A stretch of DNA of 64,000 nucleotides from Propionicicella superfundia DSM 22317 (GTDB lineage Bacteria > Actinomycetota > Actinomycetes > Propionibacteriales > Propionibacteriaceae): positions 1 through 64,000 of the forward strand of contig NZ_AUIA01000012.1 in NCBI RefSeq assembly GCF_000423465.1, given 5' to 3'. The notes beneath the pieces were generated by a model, which was given only the letters and a program-made list of their open reading frames with translations, ran no database searches and was not told the origin of the DNA. This document shows, piece after piece, positions 25,701 to 33,312 of this stretch. Each line of letters begins with the position of its first letter. Position 1 is the stretch's first letter. The translations under genes were made by a program, and so were the position numbers.

Positions 25701-26009
25701 GGTGGCTCCCTCCGCCGGACGATCGCGTCATGTCCGCTGTGGGCATTCTCACCCGGCACACCAACCAGCACCACAGCGTCCCGTCGCGCCGGCCGTGGGG
25801 CGGAGGCGGCCGGGTCGCTGCCGGAATCGTCCCCACGCGTCCCGTCGCACCGGCCGTGGCCCCTTCCCGGCATCTGTGGACGGAGCGGCCCGGCGCTCAT
25901 CTGGCGGTTCCCCCCGCGGCCCCGGGCGCTCCCTCCGCCCGATGGGATACTGCCCGGTAACGGTGGTCGTTCGCGCCGCCGTTCACCCTCGACGGACAAA
26001 GGAGTTCAC
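25701..26009. other. Divergent intergenic region
   Basis: The 309 bases hold the starts of the antiporter (minus) and the SDR (plus). GATACT near 25945 is a possible -10 box for the SDR. No other motif or ORF is supported. Confidence 0.4.
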
Positions 26010-26780
26010 ATGAGCTACGCGGATCGCTTCACTGTGTCGGGCAAGAAGGCAATCGTCACCGGCGGCTCCCGCGGAATCGGTCAGGCGTGCGCGGTCGTGC
26101 TCGCCGAGGCCGGAGCGGAGGTCGCCATCGTCGGCCGTGACACCGCGGCCCTGGCCGAGAGCGAGGCTCTCGTCAAGGCCGCAGGCAACCCCGTGCACGT
26201 CGTGACCGGTGACGTGCTCACCGCATCCGGCGCACGGCAGGCGGCGAGGGACGCCCTGGCCGCGCTCGGTGGCGTGGCCGACATCGTCGTCAACTGTGCC
26301 GGCATCGCCCGCATCGCCCCCTTGACCGAGTTGAGCCAGGAGGACTGGGACGACACCATCGCCGTCAACCTGACTGCGCCCTTCGCGTTCACGCAGGAGG
26401 TCGTCGGGCCGATGATCGCGCAGAAGTCCGGCAAGGTCGTCAACATCTCCTCCCAGGCCGGCGTCATCGCCCTGGACGGCCACGGCGCGTACTGCGCCTC
26501 CAAGGGCGGCATCAACATGCTCACGAAGATGATGGCGCTCGAGTGGGGCCCGTCCAACATCCAGGTCAACGCCGTGGCGCCGACCGTCATCCTCACCCCG
26601 ATGGGGACCAAGGTCTGGGGCGACCCGGCCAAGGCCGATCCCATGCTGGCCAAGATCCCCCTCGGCCGGTTCGGGCAGCCCGTCGAGGTCGCCGATCTCG
26701 TCCTGTTCCTGTCGTCCTCGGCGTCGGACCTCATCACGGGCGACGTCATCCTGATCGACGGCGGGTACACCGCGATCTAG
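26010..26780 (+). CDS. Short-chain dehydrogenase/reductase (polyol or 3-oxoacyl type)
   Basis: The 256-residue enzyme has TGGSRGIG, NCAG and YCASK motifs, and ends with LITGDVILIDGGYTAI, as in classical SDRs. The sequence around NISSQAGVIALDGHGAYCAS is most like sugar-alcohol dehydrogenases of the threitol/sorbitol group, though a 3-oxoacyl-ACP reductase cannot be excluded. AAAGGAG lies six bases before the ATG. It is a single-gene unit. Confidence 0.85.
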   Translation: MSYADRFTVSGKKAIVTGGSRGIGQACAVVLAEAGAEVAIVGRDTAALAESEALVKAAGNPVHVVTGDVLTASGARQAARDALAALGGVADIVVNCAGIARIAPLTELSQEDWDDTIAVNLTAPFAFTQEVVGPMIAQKSGKVVNISSQAGVIALDGHGAYCASKGGINMLTKMMALEWGPSNIQVNAVAPTVILTPMGTKVWGDPAKADPMLAKIPLGRFGQPVEVADLVLFLSSSASDLITGDVILIDGGYTAI

Positions 26781-27155
26781 CCCGCCGTGCCCGGCCCCGG
26801 GTCCTCCGAGACGTCGTCCGACTCGGGGGACGGGGGCCGGGTCGTCCGGATTGCGGAGTTCTGTACCGTGCAGGGACGCTTCACGCCACGAGGCGCCTCG
26901 ACCGCGTGTTTCTTTGCGTTATGGCCATGTCCGGCGCGCTCATAGGGTGCATAACTCCGCAGCCGGCCCGTCGGAGCGTTTCGACCGGCCGCATTCGGTA
27001 CAGAACTCCGCGCGACCCCCTGTCCGGACCCGGAACCGCCGACCGGACGGGACAGGTCGAGATCCGGAGGTATCACAGTCCTCGAAAAGCGCTCTTTCGC
27101 TGTAACTGAACTAGTCAGTAGCCTGAACGCGCGACCGAGCAGAAAGAGCTGACGA
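26781..27155. other. Intergenic region with dispersed element and CHAT-operon promoter
   Basis: The 375 bases carry the dispersed element described separately. Upstream of the protease gene there is an AGCGCT-centred near-palindrome at 27083-27099 and a TAGCCT -10-like box at 27119-27124. No gene is supported here. Confidence 0.5.
26853..27011. repeat. Dispersed intergenic element, copy 2, with perfect 16-bp inverted repeats
   Basis: GCGGAGTTCTGTACCG at 26853-26868 and its exact complement at 26996-27011 flank the region. A third related motif, GGGTGCATAACTCCGCAG, is at 26946-26963. The right end, read on the minus strand (TTCTGTACCGAATGCGGCCG), matches the element near 7.96 kb. Confidence 0.6.
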
Positions 27156-28748
27156 GTGTCCGAGAACAACTCCGAGAGAGCGCAGCACCTGTCGCCGACG
27201 CCCCTCTTGCCCCCCGATATCACCCAGCGCTTCGGGGCCCGCGTCCTGAACCCGACCGAGGCCGTGACGTTGCCCGATGGCCGCGAGCCGAGCCCGACAT
27301 CGTACGTCGGCAGCTCGGTCCTCATCCGCGGCATCTCCGGGGCCGACGCCGTGGCGGAGTACAACGCGCGGCTCCAGGCCGGCGATGTGCGGCTCGAACT
27401 GCCACCCGATGTCGAGCACGACCTCGAGATCGTGCGGCGCCTGTCGGAGCGTCATCCCGAGGTGCGGGAGATCTTCGAACGCCACTGGACGTTGCGCGCG
27501 AACCTGGTCCCGGCGAGCCGGCAGCAGGCCCCCATCGACGCGTGGCCCTTCCTGCAGCGGCTCCGCGCCGACGACCGGGAGACCTGGCAGGGACGGCTCA
27601 GCCTCGTCCACATCCTCACGTCCGCGCCCGCGATCGACGGGGCGCCCTACTACGCCGGGCTGCCGTACTACGCCGGGCTGCCGTACTACGCCGGACTGCC
27701 CTACTACGCCGGCCTCGGGACGCCCGGCCCCGCCGTCGAGTACGGGCGTGCGGGTGCCGGCGGTCGGACGCCGGTGTCGCTCGTGCTGCCCGACCCGGCG
27801 AAGCGGGCGAAGCGCCTCAAGCGTCCGCCGGTCGTCGCGGTGTTCGACACGGCTCTCGGCACCCACCCGTGGTTCGCCGACCCGGCGCGCGCGACGTCCG
27901 ACGTCCGCCTCGACGGTCTGCTGCTGGGACTGGGCGGCGACTTCGAGACGTGCCAGCTCCCGACCCCGCAGGTCAACCCCCTCGACGGCTGCATCCAGGC
28001 CGACACCGGGCACGGCACGTTCATCGCCGGCATCGTCCGGCAGGAGAGCCCCGAGGCACGTACCCTCGTCGTCCCGGTGATGACCGACGAGGGCGTCGTT
28101 CCCGAGGACGCGCTCACGAACACGCTCGTGCTGATGCTCGTCCGGCATGTCCTCGGCATCGTGGAGGGACGCCCCGAGGACGTCATCGATGTCGCGAACC
28201 TGTCGCTCGGGTACTACCACGAGGACCCGGAGGACGCCGCCGCGGACGGCCCGCTGTGGGATCTGCTGTCCGACTACGGACGATGGGGCGTCGCCGTGAT
28301 CGCGGCCGCCGGCAACTCGTCCACCACCGCACCGATGTTCCCGGCCGCGTTCACCTTGCAGCCGCGCGACCCCGGCCAGGTGCCCCTCATCAGCGTGGGG
28401 GCGCTCAACCCGGACGGCACGGTGGCGTACTTCAGCAACGCCGGGGCGTGGATCACCTGCCACCGGGCCGGTTCGAACCTCGTCAGCACCGTCCCCACGA
28501 CGCTGCACGGGGCGATCCAGGCCAGCGCCCGGCTCACCTACGAAGGGCTCGAGCGCGCGACGATCGACCCCGACGACTACCGGTGCGGGTTCTCCCTGTG
28601 GAGCGGGACGTCCTTCGCGGCTCCGGTCTTCGCCGGAGAGGTCGCCGCCTTCCTGGCGGACGTCGACGTCCTTCCCGAGATCGACAGGGACGCGTTCGTG
28701 AAGCGCGGGCTCGGTGCCGTCGAGCACCTGCTGAAGGACGACCGGTGA
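27156..28748 (+). CDS. Cytoplasmic subtilisin-like serine protease (S8) of the CHAT operon
   Basis: The 530-residue protein has no signal peptide. Residues 1-160 are a family-specific N-terminal region. Residues 164-187 are four perfect PYYAGL repeats. The peptidase domain follows with the triad Asp231 (VAVFDTALGTHP), His286 (DTGHGTFIAG) and Ser486 (SGTSFAAP), plus oxyanion Asn387 (AAAGNSS). All catalytic residues are present, so it should be active inside the cell. It is first in a four-gene operon with a sigma factor, a small protein and a CHAT protease. The start GTG 27156 has a modest AGAAAGAG site. The N-terminal region plus repeat linker may be an inhibitory piece removed on activation; that is inference. 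Confidence 0.88.
   Translation: MSENNSERAQHLSPTPLLPPDITQRFGARVLNPTEAVTLPDGREPSPTSYVGSSVLIRGISGADAVAEYNARLQAGDVRLELPPDVEHDLEIVRRLSERHPEVREIFERHWTLRANLVPASRQQAPIDAWPFLQRLRADDRETWQGRLSLVHILTSAPAIDGAPYYAGLPYYAGLPYYAGLPYYAGLGTPGPAVEYGRAGAGGRTPVSLVLPDPAKRAKRLKRPPVVAVFDTALGTHPWFADPARATSDVRLDGLLLGLGGDFETCQLPTPQVNPLDGCIQADTGHGTFIAGIVRQESPEARTLVVPVMTDEGVVPEDALTNTLVLMLVRHVLGIVEGRPEDVIDVANLSLGYYHEDPEDAAADGPLWDLLSDYGRWGVAVIAAAGNSSTTAPMFPAAFTLQPRDPGQVPLISVGALNPDGTVAYFSNAGAWITCHRAGSNLVSTVPTTLHGAIQASARLTYEGLERATIDPDDYRCGFSLWSGTSFAAPVFAGEVAAFLADVDVLPEIDRDAFVKRGLGAVEHLLKDDR
27645..27716. repeat. Four 18-bp tandem repeats encoding PYYAGL
   Basis: Four in-frame copies of CC(G/C)TACTACGCCGG followed by (G/A)CTG or CCTC encode PYYAGL x4 between the N-terminal and protease domains of the subtilase. 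The near identity suggests slippage and possible length variation between strains. Confidence 0.85.
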
Positions 28749-29347
28749 CTGCCTCGGCCACCGACACGCTCCCGGGCAGGGCGACCGCCGCGTTCACCGC
28801 GTATCGCGACGGGGATGTCGGGGCGCTGGGCACGCTCGTCGATCTCGTGACGCCCGTCCTGTGGCACGCCGCGCGCGCCTGCGGGCTCGATGCCGCCACG
28901 GCCGAGGACGTCGTCCAGGGCACCTGGGTGAAGCTGTACGAGGGCGGGGACCGGATCGCCGAGCCCGGCGCGATCCTCGCCTGGCTCGTCACGACGACGC
29001 GGCGGGAGTCCTGGCGGGTGTCGGCCCGGCTCGGACGGGCGACGCCGACCGACTTCGACGAGCCCGTGCCGCCGCGCGGGGAGCCGCTCGGCACGGCATC
29101 CGCGGCCGATCCCGAACAAGAGGTGTTGCGCGACGACCGGGACCGCCGGCTGTGGGATCACGTGCAACGGCTGAGCCCGCGCTGCCAGGTGCTGATGCGG
29201 GTGATCTGCTTCGCGGACGCCCCGAACTATGCCGTCCTGGCCGAGAGCCTCGGCATGCCCGTGGGCTCGATCGGGCCCACCCGCGGACGTTGCCTCGCCG
29301 CCCTCCGGAAGGCCCTCCTCACCGACCCCCATTGGAGCCTGACATGA
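28745..29347 (+). CDS. ECF-like sigma-70 family sigma factor
   Basis: The 200-residue protein has a region 2 (ARACGLDAATAEDVVQGTWV, then ILAWLVTTTRRESWR) and a region 4 helix-turn-helix (LSPRCQVLMRV, then LAESLGMPVGSIGPTRGRCL). It should direct RNA polymerase to a specific promoter set, perhaps its own operon. GTG 28745 overlaps the protease stop by four bases (GTGA), so the amounts of the two proteins are linked. No zinc-type anti-sigma factor is encoded beside it; the next small gene is the best candidate for control. Confidence 0.85.
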   Translation: MTASATDTLPGRATAAFTAYRDGDVGALGTLVDLVTPVLWHAARACGLDAATAEDVVQGTWVKLYEGGDRIAEPGAILAWLVTTTRRESWRVSARLGRATPTDFDEPVPPRGEPLGTASAADPEQEVLRDDRDRRLWDHVQRLSPRCQVLMRVICFADAPNYAVLAESLGMPVGSIGPTRGRCLAALRKALLTDPHWSLT

Positions 29348-29832
29348 GCATCCCGCAGATCGACGCACTGGCCTCGGAGCCGCTCGACGAGTTCGACGCC
29401 CGGATCCTCGCCGACCTCGCCAGAGTGCAGGACCAGGCCGACCCGCCTCCGGCCGGGCTGACGGACCGCATCCGGTTCGAGCTCTCGCTGCGGGCGCTCC
29501 AGGCCGAGCTGGCCGAGTTGCAGGGGATGTCGGAGTTGGAGACCGTCCGGTCGCAGTCCGCGCCCGAGGTGTTCGACACGATCTCGTTCACCGCCAGCCG
29601 CGTCAGCCTGATGATCACGGTCACGCCCGAGCGCGGGCGCGACGACACCGTCCGGATCGACGCCTGGGTGACCACCCCGGGGGTCGAGATCGAGCTGTGG
29701 CAGGAGGGGAGCAAGAGGACCGCACGCGCCGACGAGGACGGCCGGCTCGCGTGGGACGACGTCCCGCGACGACCCACCCGCCTCCTCATCTCCGGCACGC
29801 CACCGGTCGTCACCCCGACCATCGAGTTGTGA
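29344..29832 (+). CDS. Small two-part protein of the sigma/CHAT operon, function unknown
   Basis: The 162-residue protein has an acidic helical N-terminal half (PLDEFDARILADLARVQDQ, then PPPAGLTDRIRFELSLRALQ) and a beta-rich C-terminal half (about 75-162) resembling a small beta-sandwich of the carboxypeptidase-regulatory type. It lacks the HxxxCxxC zinc motif and any membrane segment. Its place between sigma factor and CHAT gene, with ATGA overlaps on both sides, suggests a cytoplasmic regulator or adaptor, possibly a substrate. I do not assign a biochemical function. Confidence 0.75.
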   Translation: MSIPQIDALASEPLDEFDARILADLARVQDQADPPPAGLTDRIRFELSLRALQAELAELQGMSELETVRSQSAPEVFDTISFTASRVSLMITVTPERGRDDTVRIDAWVTTPGVEIELWQEGSKRTARADEDGRLAWDDVPRRPTRLLISGTPPVVTPTIEL

Positions 29833-32447
29833 GGAGCGAGCAGGAGGCCACCACGTCCGACGCCGACGAGCTGACAGCCGCGCAGCACCTGTACGACCAG
29901 GCGCTCGCGGCCCAGGCGCAATACCGGTTCGCCGAGTTCGGGGAGTTGATCAACCGGACGCGGGATGTCGTCGCGCGCGCGGAGCCGGCGGCGAGCTCCG
30001 CCGACCACGACCGGTGGCGGGAGCTGCGCATCCGGGTCGCCGTCACGTGGAGTTGGCACGCGTTCGACGCCCAGGGCCTTCCCGCGGCGCTCGCCGCCCT
30101 CACCGCCGCCGAGGCGGAGGCCACGGAGTGGGAGCGGGAGGATCTGCTGGGTGCGGTCCTGTTCCAGCGCGCGTCCGTGCTCAGCCGGGGCGGGGACCAC
30201 GCCGCGGCCGTCGACGTGGCCCGGCGGGCCGCCGGCCATCGTGCCGGGATGCCGCTGGACTCCCAGGCGAAGGTCACGCTCAACTGGGCTCTGCTGGAGT
30301 CATGGGCGGGGAATCTCCCGGGGGCTGTCGCCCGCAACGAGGAGGCGTCCGAGCTCGCGCGGCGCGCCGGTCTGCCGAACCTGCAGTTCATGGCGCTGCA
30401 CAACGGCGGGTACATGGAGTTCCTGCGCGGCAACCTGCCGCACGCCCTGGTGCTCATGGAGCGGGCCGACGCGATGGACGTCGACACCGACCGCAGCGTG
30501 GCGCGGCTCGACCATGCCCGGGCCCTCCTCGACGCCGGTCTGCTGGACGAGGCCCGGGAGATGCTGCGATCGGCGGCCGGGCTGTGTGCGGCGAACGGCA
30601 GCGACCACGACGTCGCCGAGTCGGAGCTGGAGACGGCCCGCTGCGAACTGCTGCGCGGCAATCCCGACGCGGCGCGAGACTGGGCTCGACAGGCGCGACG
30701 CCGGTTCGCCGCCCGCAAGGAGCCCGGCTGGCGCGTCCGCGCCTTGCTGGCCGAGCTCGACGCGCTGGCGGAACTCCCGGGGACGGTCCGGCGCCGGGCG
30801 CGGCTCGCCGCCGCCCTGCACGCGGCCTCCACGGCGAATGGGGACACCCTCGCCGCCGAGCAGGCCGGGCTGGCGTGGGCCGAGGCGCTCCTCGACTCCG
30901 GCGACCCGCAGGCCGCGGCGCCGTGGGCGGCTGCGGCACCGCTGCGGGACTCGCCGCAGATCACCACGCGACTCCACTACGGTCTCGCGGCCGCGAAACA
31001 TGCTCTGGCCGCCGGGGACGCGGACGCCGCGCGGGACGAGCTCACCGCCGCGGCGCGTGCCCTCGCCGCCGCGCAGCGGGAGAGCGCCTCGATCGATCTT
31101 CGTACCGCGTTGTCGGGGCATGGGCAGCGGCTGGCGCAGCTCGACTGCCGGCTCGCCGTCGAGCGGGGGGACGCCGCCGATGTCCTGGAGCGCGTCGACC
31201 GCTGGCGCGGTGCGCTCCGCGGGCAGGCGTCCGTGCGCGCTCCGTCCGATCCGCGCGAGGCGGAGCTTCTCGCCCGGCTGCGGAACCTGCGGGACGAGGC
31301 GCGGATCGCCCAGGGCGACGACCTCGCGCGCGTTCAGCGCGAGACCGACGAGGTCGCGCGCCGGATCCGCGAGTTCTCGTGGCGGGCGGCGGCGCAGGGC
31401 GAGCGCGACCCGGCCGGCTCGTTCTCGATCGACGCCGTCACCGCGGCGGTGCGTGAGCGCAGCGAGACGCTGCTCGTGCTGGCCCAGGCCGGAGACGCGT
31501 TCGAGCGGGTGGAGGTGACGCCCGCGGGAGACCTGCGGCTGCATCCCGGCGTGCCGGTCGCGGCGGTCCTCGAGGCCACGCGCCGAGTGCGAGCCGATCT
31601 CACGGCGGCGTCCCGCCTCCCGGAGGGCCATCCCCTGTCGGGTGCGATCCACGCGTCGCTGACACGAGGTCTTTCCACCCTGGACGGTCTGCTCCTGCCG
31701 GCCGGGTTCGCTCCCGGGCGGTTCGTCGTCGCGCCCCCGTCGCAGCTCAATCTGGTGCCGTGGGGCATGCTGCCCCGGCTGCGGCAGATGCCGGTCACCG
31801 TCGCCGCGACCGTCACCGACTGGGCGGACAGCGCCCACGTGGTCGTGGCGCCCCGAGTGACGGCGGTCGCAGGCCCCGATCTGCCCGAGGCCGACGCCGA
31901 GGTGAGCGCGGTCTCCGTCGCGTGGCCGGGCAGTCGCGCCATCGCCGCCGCCGACTCGACCGGCCGCGGTCTGATCGCGGCGCTCACCGGCAGCGACCTC
32001 GTCCACGTCGCGGCGCACGGCGAGCATCGCGCGGAGAACCCGCTGTTCTCCAGCCTCCGGCTCGGTGACGGCGTCCTGTTCGCGCACGAGTTCGAGGGGC
32101 AGGCGCTGCGCGTGTCCCTCGCCGTGCTCTCGGCATGCGACGCGGGCCGGGTGACACCGCGCGCCGGCGACGAGGGACTGGGGCTGGCCGCCTCGCTGCG
32201 CGAACTCGGCGTCGGGACGGTCGTCGCACCGCTCACCCCCGTCCCCGACCGCTTGTCCCGGGAGATCATGGACGACCTGCACACGCGCCTGGCGGCCGGG
32301 CTCGACACGTCCGCGGCGGTGGCTGCCGCGGGTGCGGGAAAGGGAATTCTCGCGGCCTCGTTCACGACGTTCGGACGTCCGTGGAAAAAAAGTGTGGTGT
32401 CCCCTGTATCAGGGTCTTCCGTCGGTGCTCTTGAGCGGCAAGGGTAG
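29829..32447 (+). CDS. TPR-CHAT protein (caspase-fold cysteine protease)
   Basis: The 872-residue protein has about 550 residues of TPR-like helical repeats followed by a CHAT domain (about 575-850). The catalytic dyad is intact: His730 in VHVAAHGEHRAENPLFSS and Cys770 in LSACDAG. CHAT proteases are relatives of separase and caspases and act in bacterial stress and immune pathways; TPR repeats usually sense a partner. The N-terminus at GTG 29829 overlaps the upstream stop. With the co-encoded active subtilase, a two-protease cascade is plausible. No membrane segment or secretion signal is seen. Confidence 0.88.
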   Translation: MRSEQEATTSDADELTAAQHLYDQALAAQAQYRFAEFGELINRTRDVVARAEPAASSADHDRWRELRIRVAVTWSWHAFDAQGLPAALAALTAAEAEATEWEREDLLGAVLFQRASVLSRGGDHAAAVDVARRAAGHRAGMPLDSQAKVTLNWALLESWAGNLPGAVARNEEASELARRAGLPNLQFMALHNGGYMEFLRGNLPHALVLMERADAMDVDTDRSVARLDHARALLDAGLLDEAREMLRSAAGLCAANGSDHDVAESELETARCELLRGNPDAARDWARQARRRFAARKEPGWRVRALLAELDALAELPGTVRRRARLAAALHAASTANGDTLAAEQAGLAWAEALLDSGDPQAAAPWAAAAPLRDSPQITTRLHYGLAAAKHALAAGDADAARDELTAAARALAAAQRESASIDLRTALSGHGQRLAQLDCRLAVERGDAADVLERVDRWRGALRGQASVRAPSDPREAELLARLRNLRDEARIAQGDDLARVQRETDEVARRIREFSWRAAAQGERDPAGSFSIDAVTAAVRERSETLLVLAQAGDAFERVEVTPAGDLRLHPGVPVAAVLEATRRVRADLTAASRLPEGHPLSGAIHASLTRGLSTLDGLLLPAGFAPGRFVVAPPSQLNLVPWGMLPRLRQMPVTVAATVTDWADSAHVVVAPRVTAVAGPDLPEADAEVSAVSVAWPGSRAIAAADSTGRGLIAALTGSDLVHVAAHGEHRAENPLFSSLRLGDGVLFAHEFEGQALRVSLAVLSACDAGRVTPRAGDEGLGLAASLRELGVGTVVAPLTPVPDRLSREIMDDLHTRLAAGLDTSAAVAAAGAGKGILAASFTTFGRPWKKSVVSPVSGSSVGALERQG

Positions 32448-32467
32448 AAACCACCTCGGGAGCATCT

Positions 32468-32497
32468 CCCGGGCCGACTCGGGGGGATCGGCCCGGG
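32468..32497 (+). terminator. Hairpin after the CHAT operon
   Basis: CCCGGGCCGA and TCGGCCCGGG form a perfect 10-bp stem with a 10-base loop, 20 bases past the CHAT stop. There is no T-tract. Confidence 0.55.
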
Positions 32498-32515
32498 AAT
32501 CCACCCTCAGGAGCG

Positions 32516-32583
32516 TCGTACTCGCGGCGCCGGGCTCATTCCTTTTGTCATGGTTTTCTGGGCGAAAAGCGCCGCGAGTACGA
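32516..32583. repeat. 15-bp perfect inverted repeat around an AT-richer 38-base spacer
   Basis: TCGTACTCGCGGCGC at 32516-32530 and its exact complement at 32569-32583 enclose 38 bases that include CCTTTTGTC and GGTTTTC. It lies between the CHAT operon and the oxidoreductase gene at 32617. It could be a paired operator, an attenuator or a tiny mobile element. Confidence 0.6.
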
Positions 32584-32616
32584 TCTGCTCAATGATCCCG
32601 GACTCCGTGCACCGCC

Positions 32617-33282
32617 ATGGCGACCGCTGACGCGCGCGGCCGCACGCTGGCCGTCTTCGGTCCGGGCAAGGTCGGCGAGGCGATCGGGCGCCTCGCGCTC
32701 GCGGCCGGATGGGACGTGCTGTACGTCGGGTCTCCGCGCCACACCTCGCTGCAGCCCTTCCTGGACGTGTCCGTCCCCGGCTCTGTCGCGGTCGGCCACG
32801 AGGACGCGGCGCGCCGGGCGGACGTCATCGTCCTCGCGGTCCCCTACGGCGCGGCACGCACCCTGCCGTGGCACCTGTTCGCCGACCGGCTCGTCGTCGA
32901 TGCCATGAACCGGTGGCCTCCGGTCGACTGGTCGCGCACGCCGCTGCCGGAGCGGTCGACGTCCGAGGAGCATGCCCTGCTGAACCCGAGGATGCGCCTC
33001 GCCAAGACACTGAACCATCTGGGGTTCGGCGACCTGGAGGACGATTCTCTGCCGGCCGGCGACCCGCTACGCCGCACCCTCGCCTTCGCCACGGACCATG
33101 ACCGCGACCGGGCCACGCTCATCGGCCTGCTCGACGATCTGGGATTCGATGCGCTCGACCTCGGCCCGCTCGCGGAGGGACGCTGGCTCGAACCCGGTTT
33201 CGCGGGGTTCGGCCGTGACCTGGACGCCGCCGGGTTCCGCGCGGCGATCGCAAAGTCTAGATCACTCTACGGAAACGGCTAG
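32617..33282 (+). CDS. NADP/F420-dependent oxidoreductase-like Rossmann protein
   Basis: The 221-residue protein opens with a dinucleotide-binding motif (LAVFGPGKVGEAIGRLAL) and continues as a small Rossmann domain with VIVLAVPYGAA and VVDAMNRW, as in the F420H2:NADP oxidoreductase family and its relatives. It probably reduces NADP-linked substrates in the cytoplasm. Whether this organism uses F420 cannot be told from this window. No strong ribosome site precedes ATG 32617, so the start could be slightly different. Confidence 0.75.
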   Translation: MATADARGRTLAVFGPGKVGEAIGRLALAAGWDVLYVGSPRHTSLQPFLDVSVPGSVAVGHEDAARRADVIVLAVPYGAARTLPWHLFADRLVVDAMNRWPPVDWSRTPLPERSTSEEHALLNPRMRLAKTLNHLGFGDLEDDSLPAGDPLRRTLAFATDHDRDRATLIGLLDDLGFDALDLGPLAEGRWLEPGFAGFGRDLDAAGFRAAIAKSRSLYGNG

Positions 33283-33312
33283 ATATCGGCAGAGACGGGT
33301 AGCCCCGCCGCG

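Noticed and set aside
27645-27716. Short tandem repeats as a possible CRISPR array
   Set aside because: The 18-bp units have no spacers, lie in frame inside a protease gene and encode PYYAGL.
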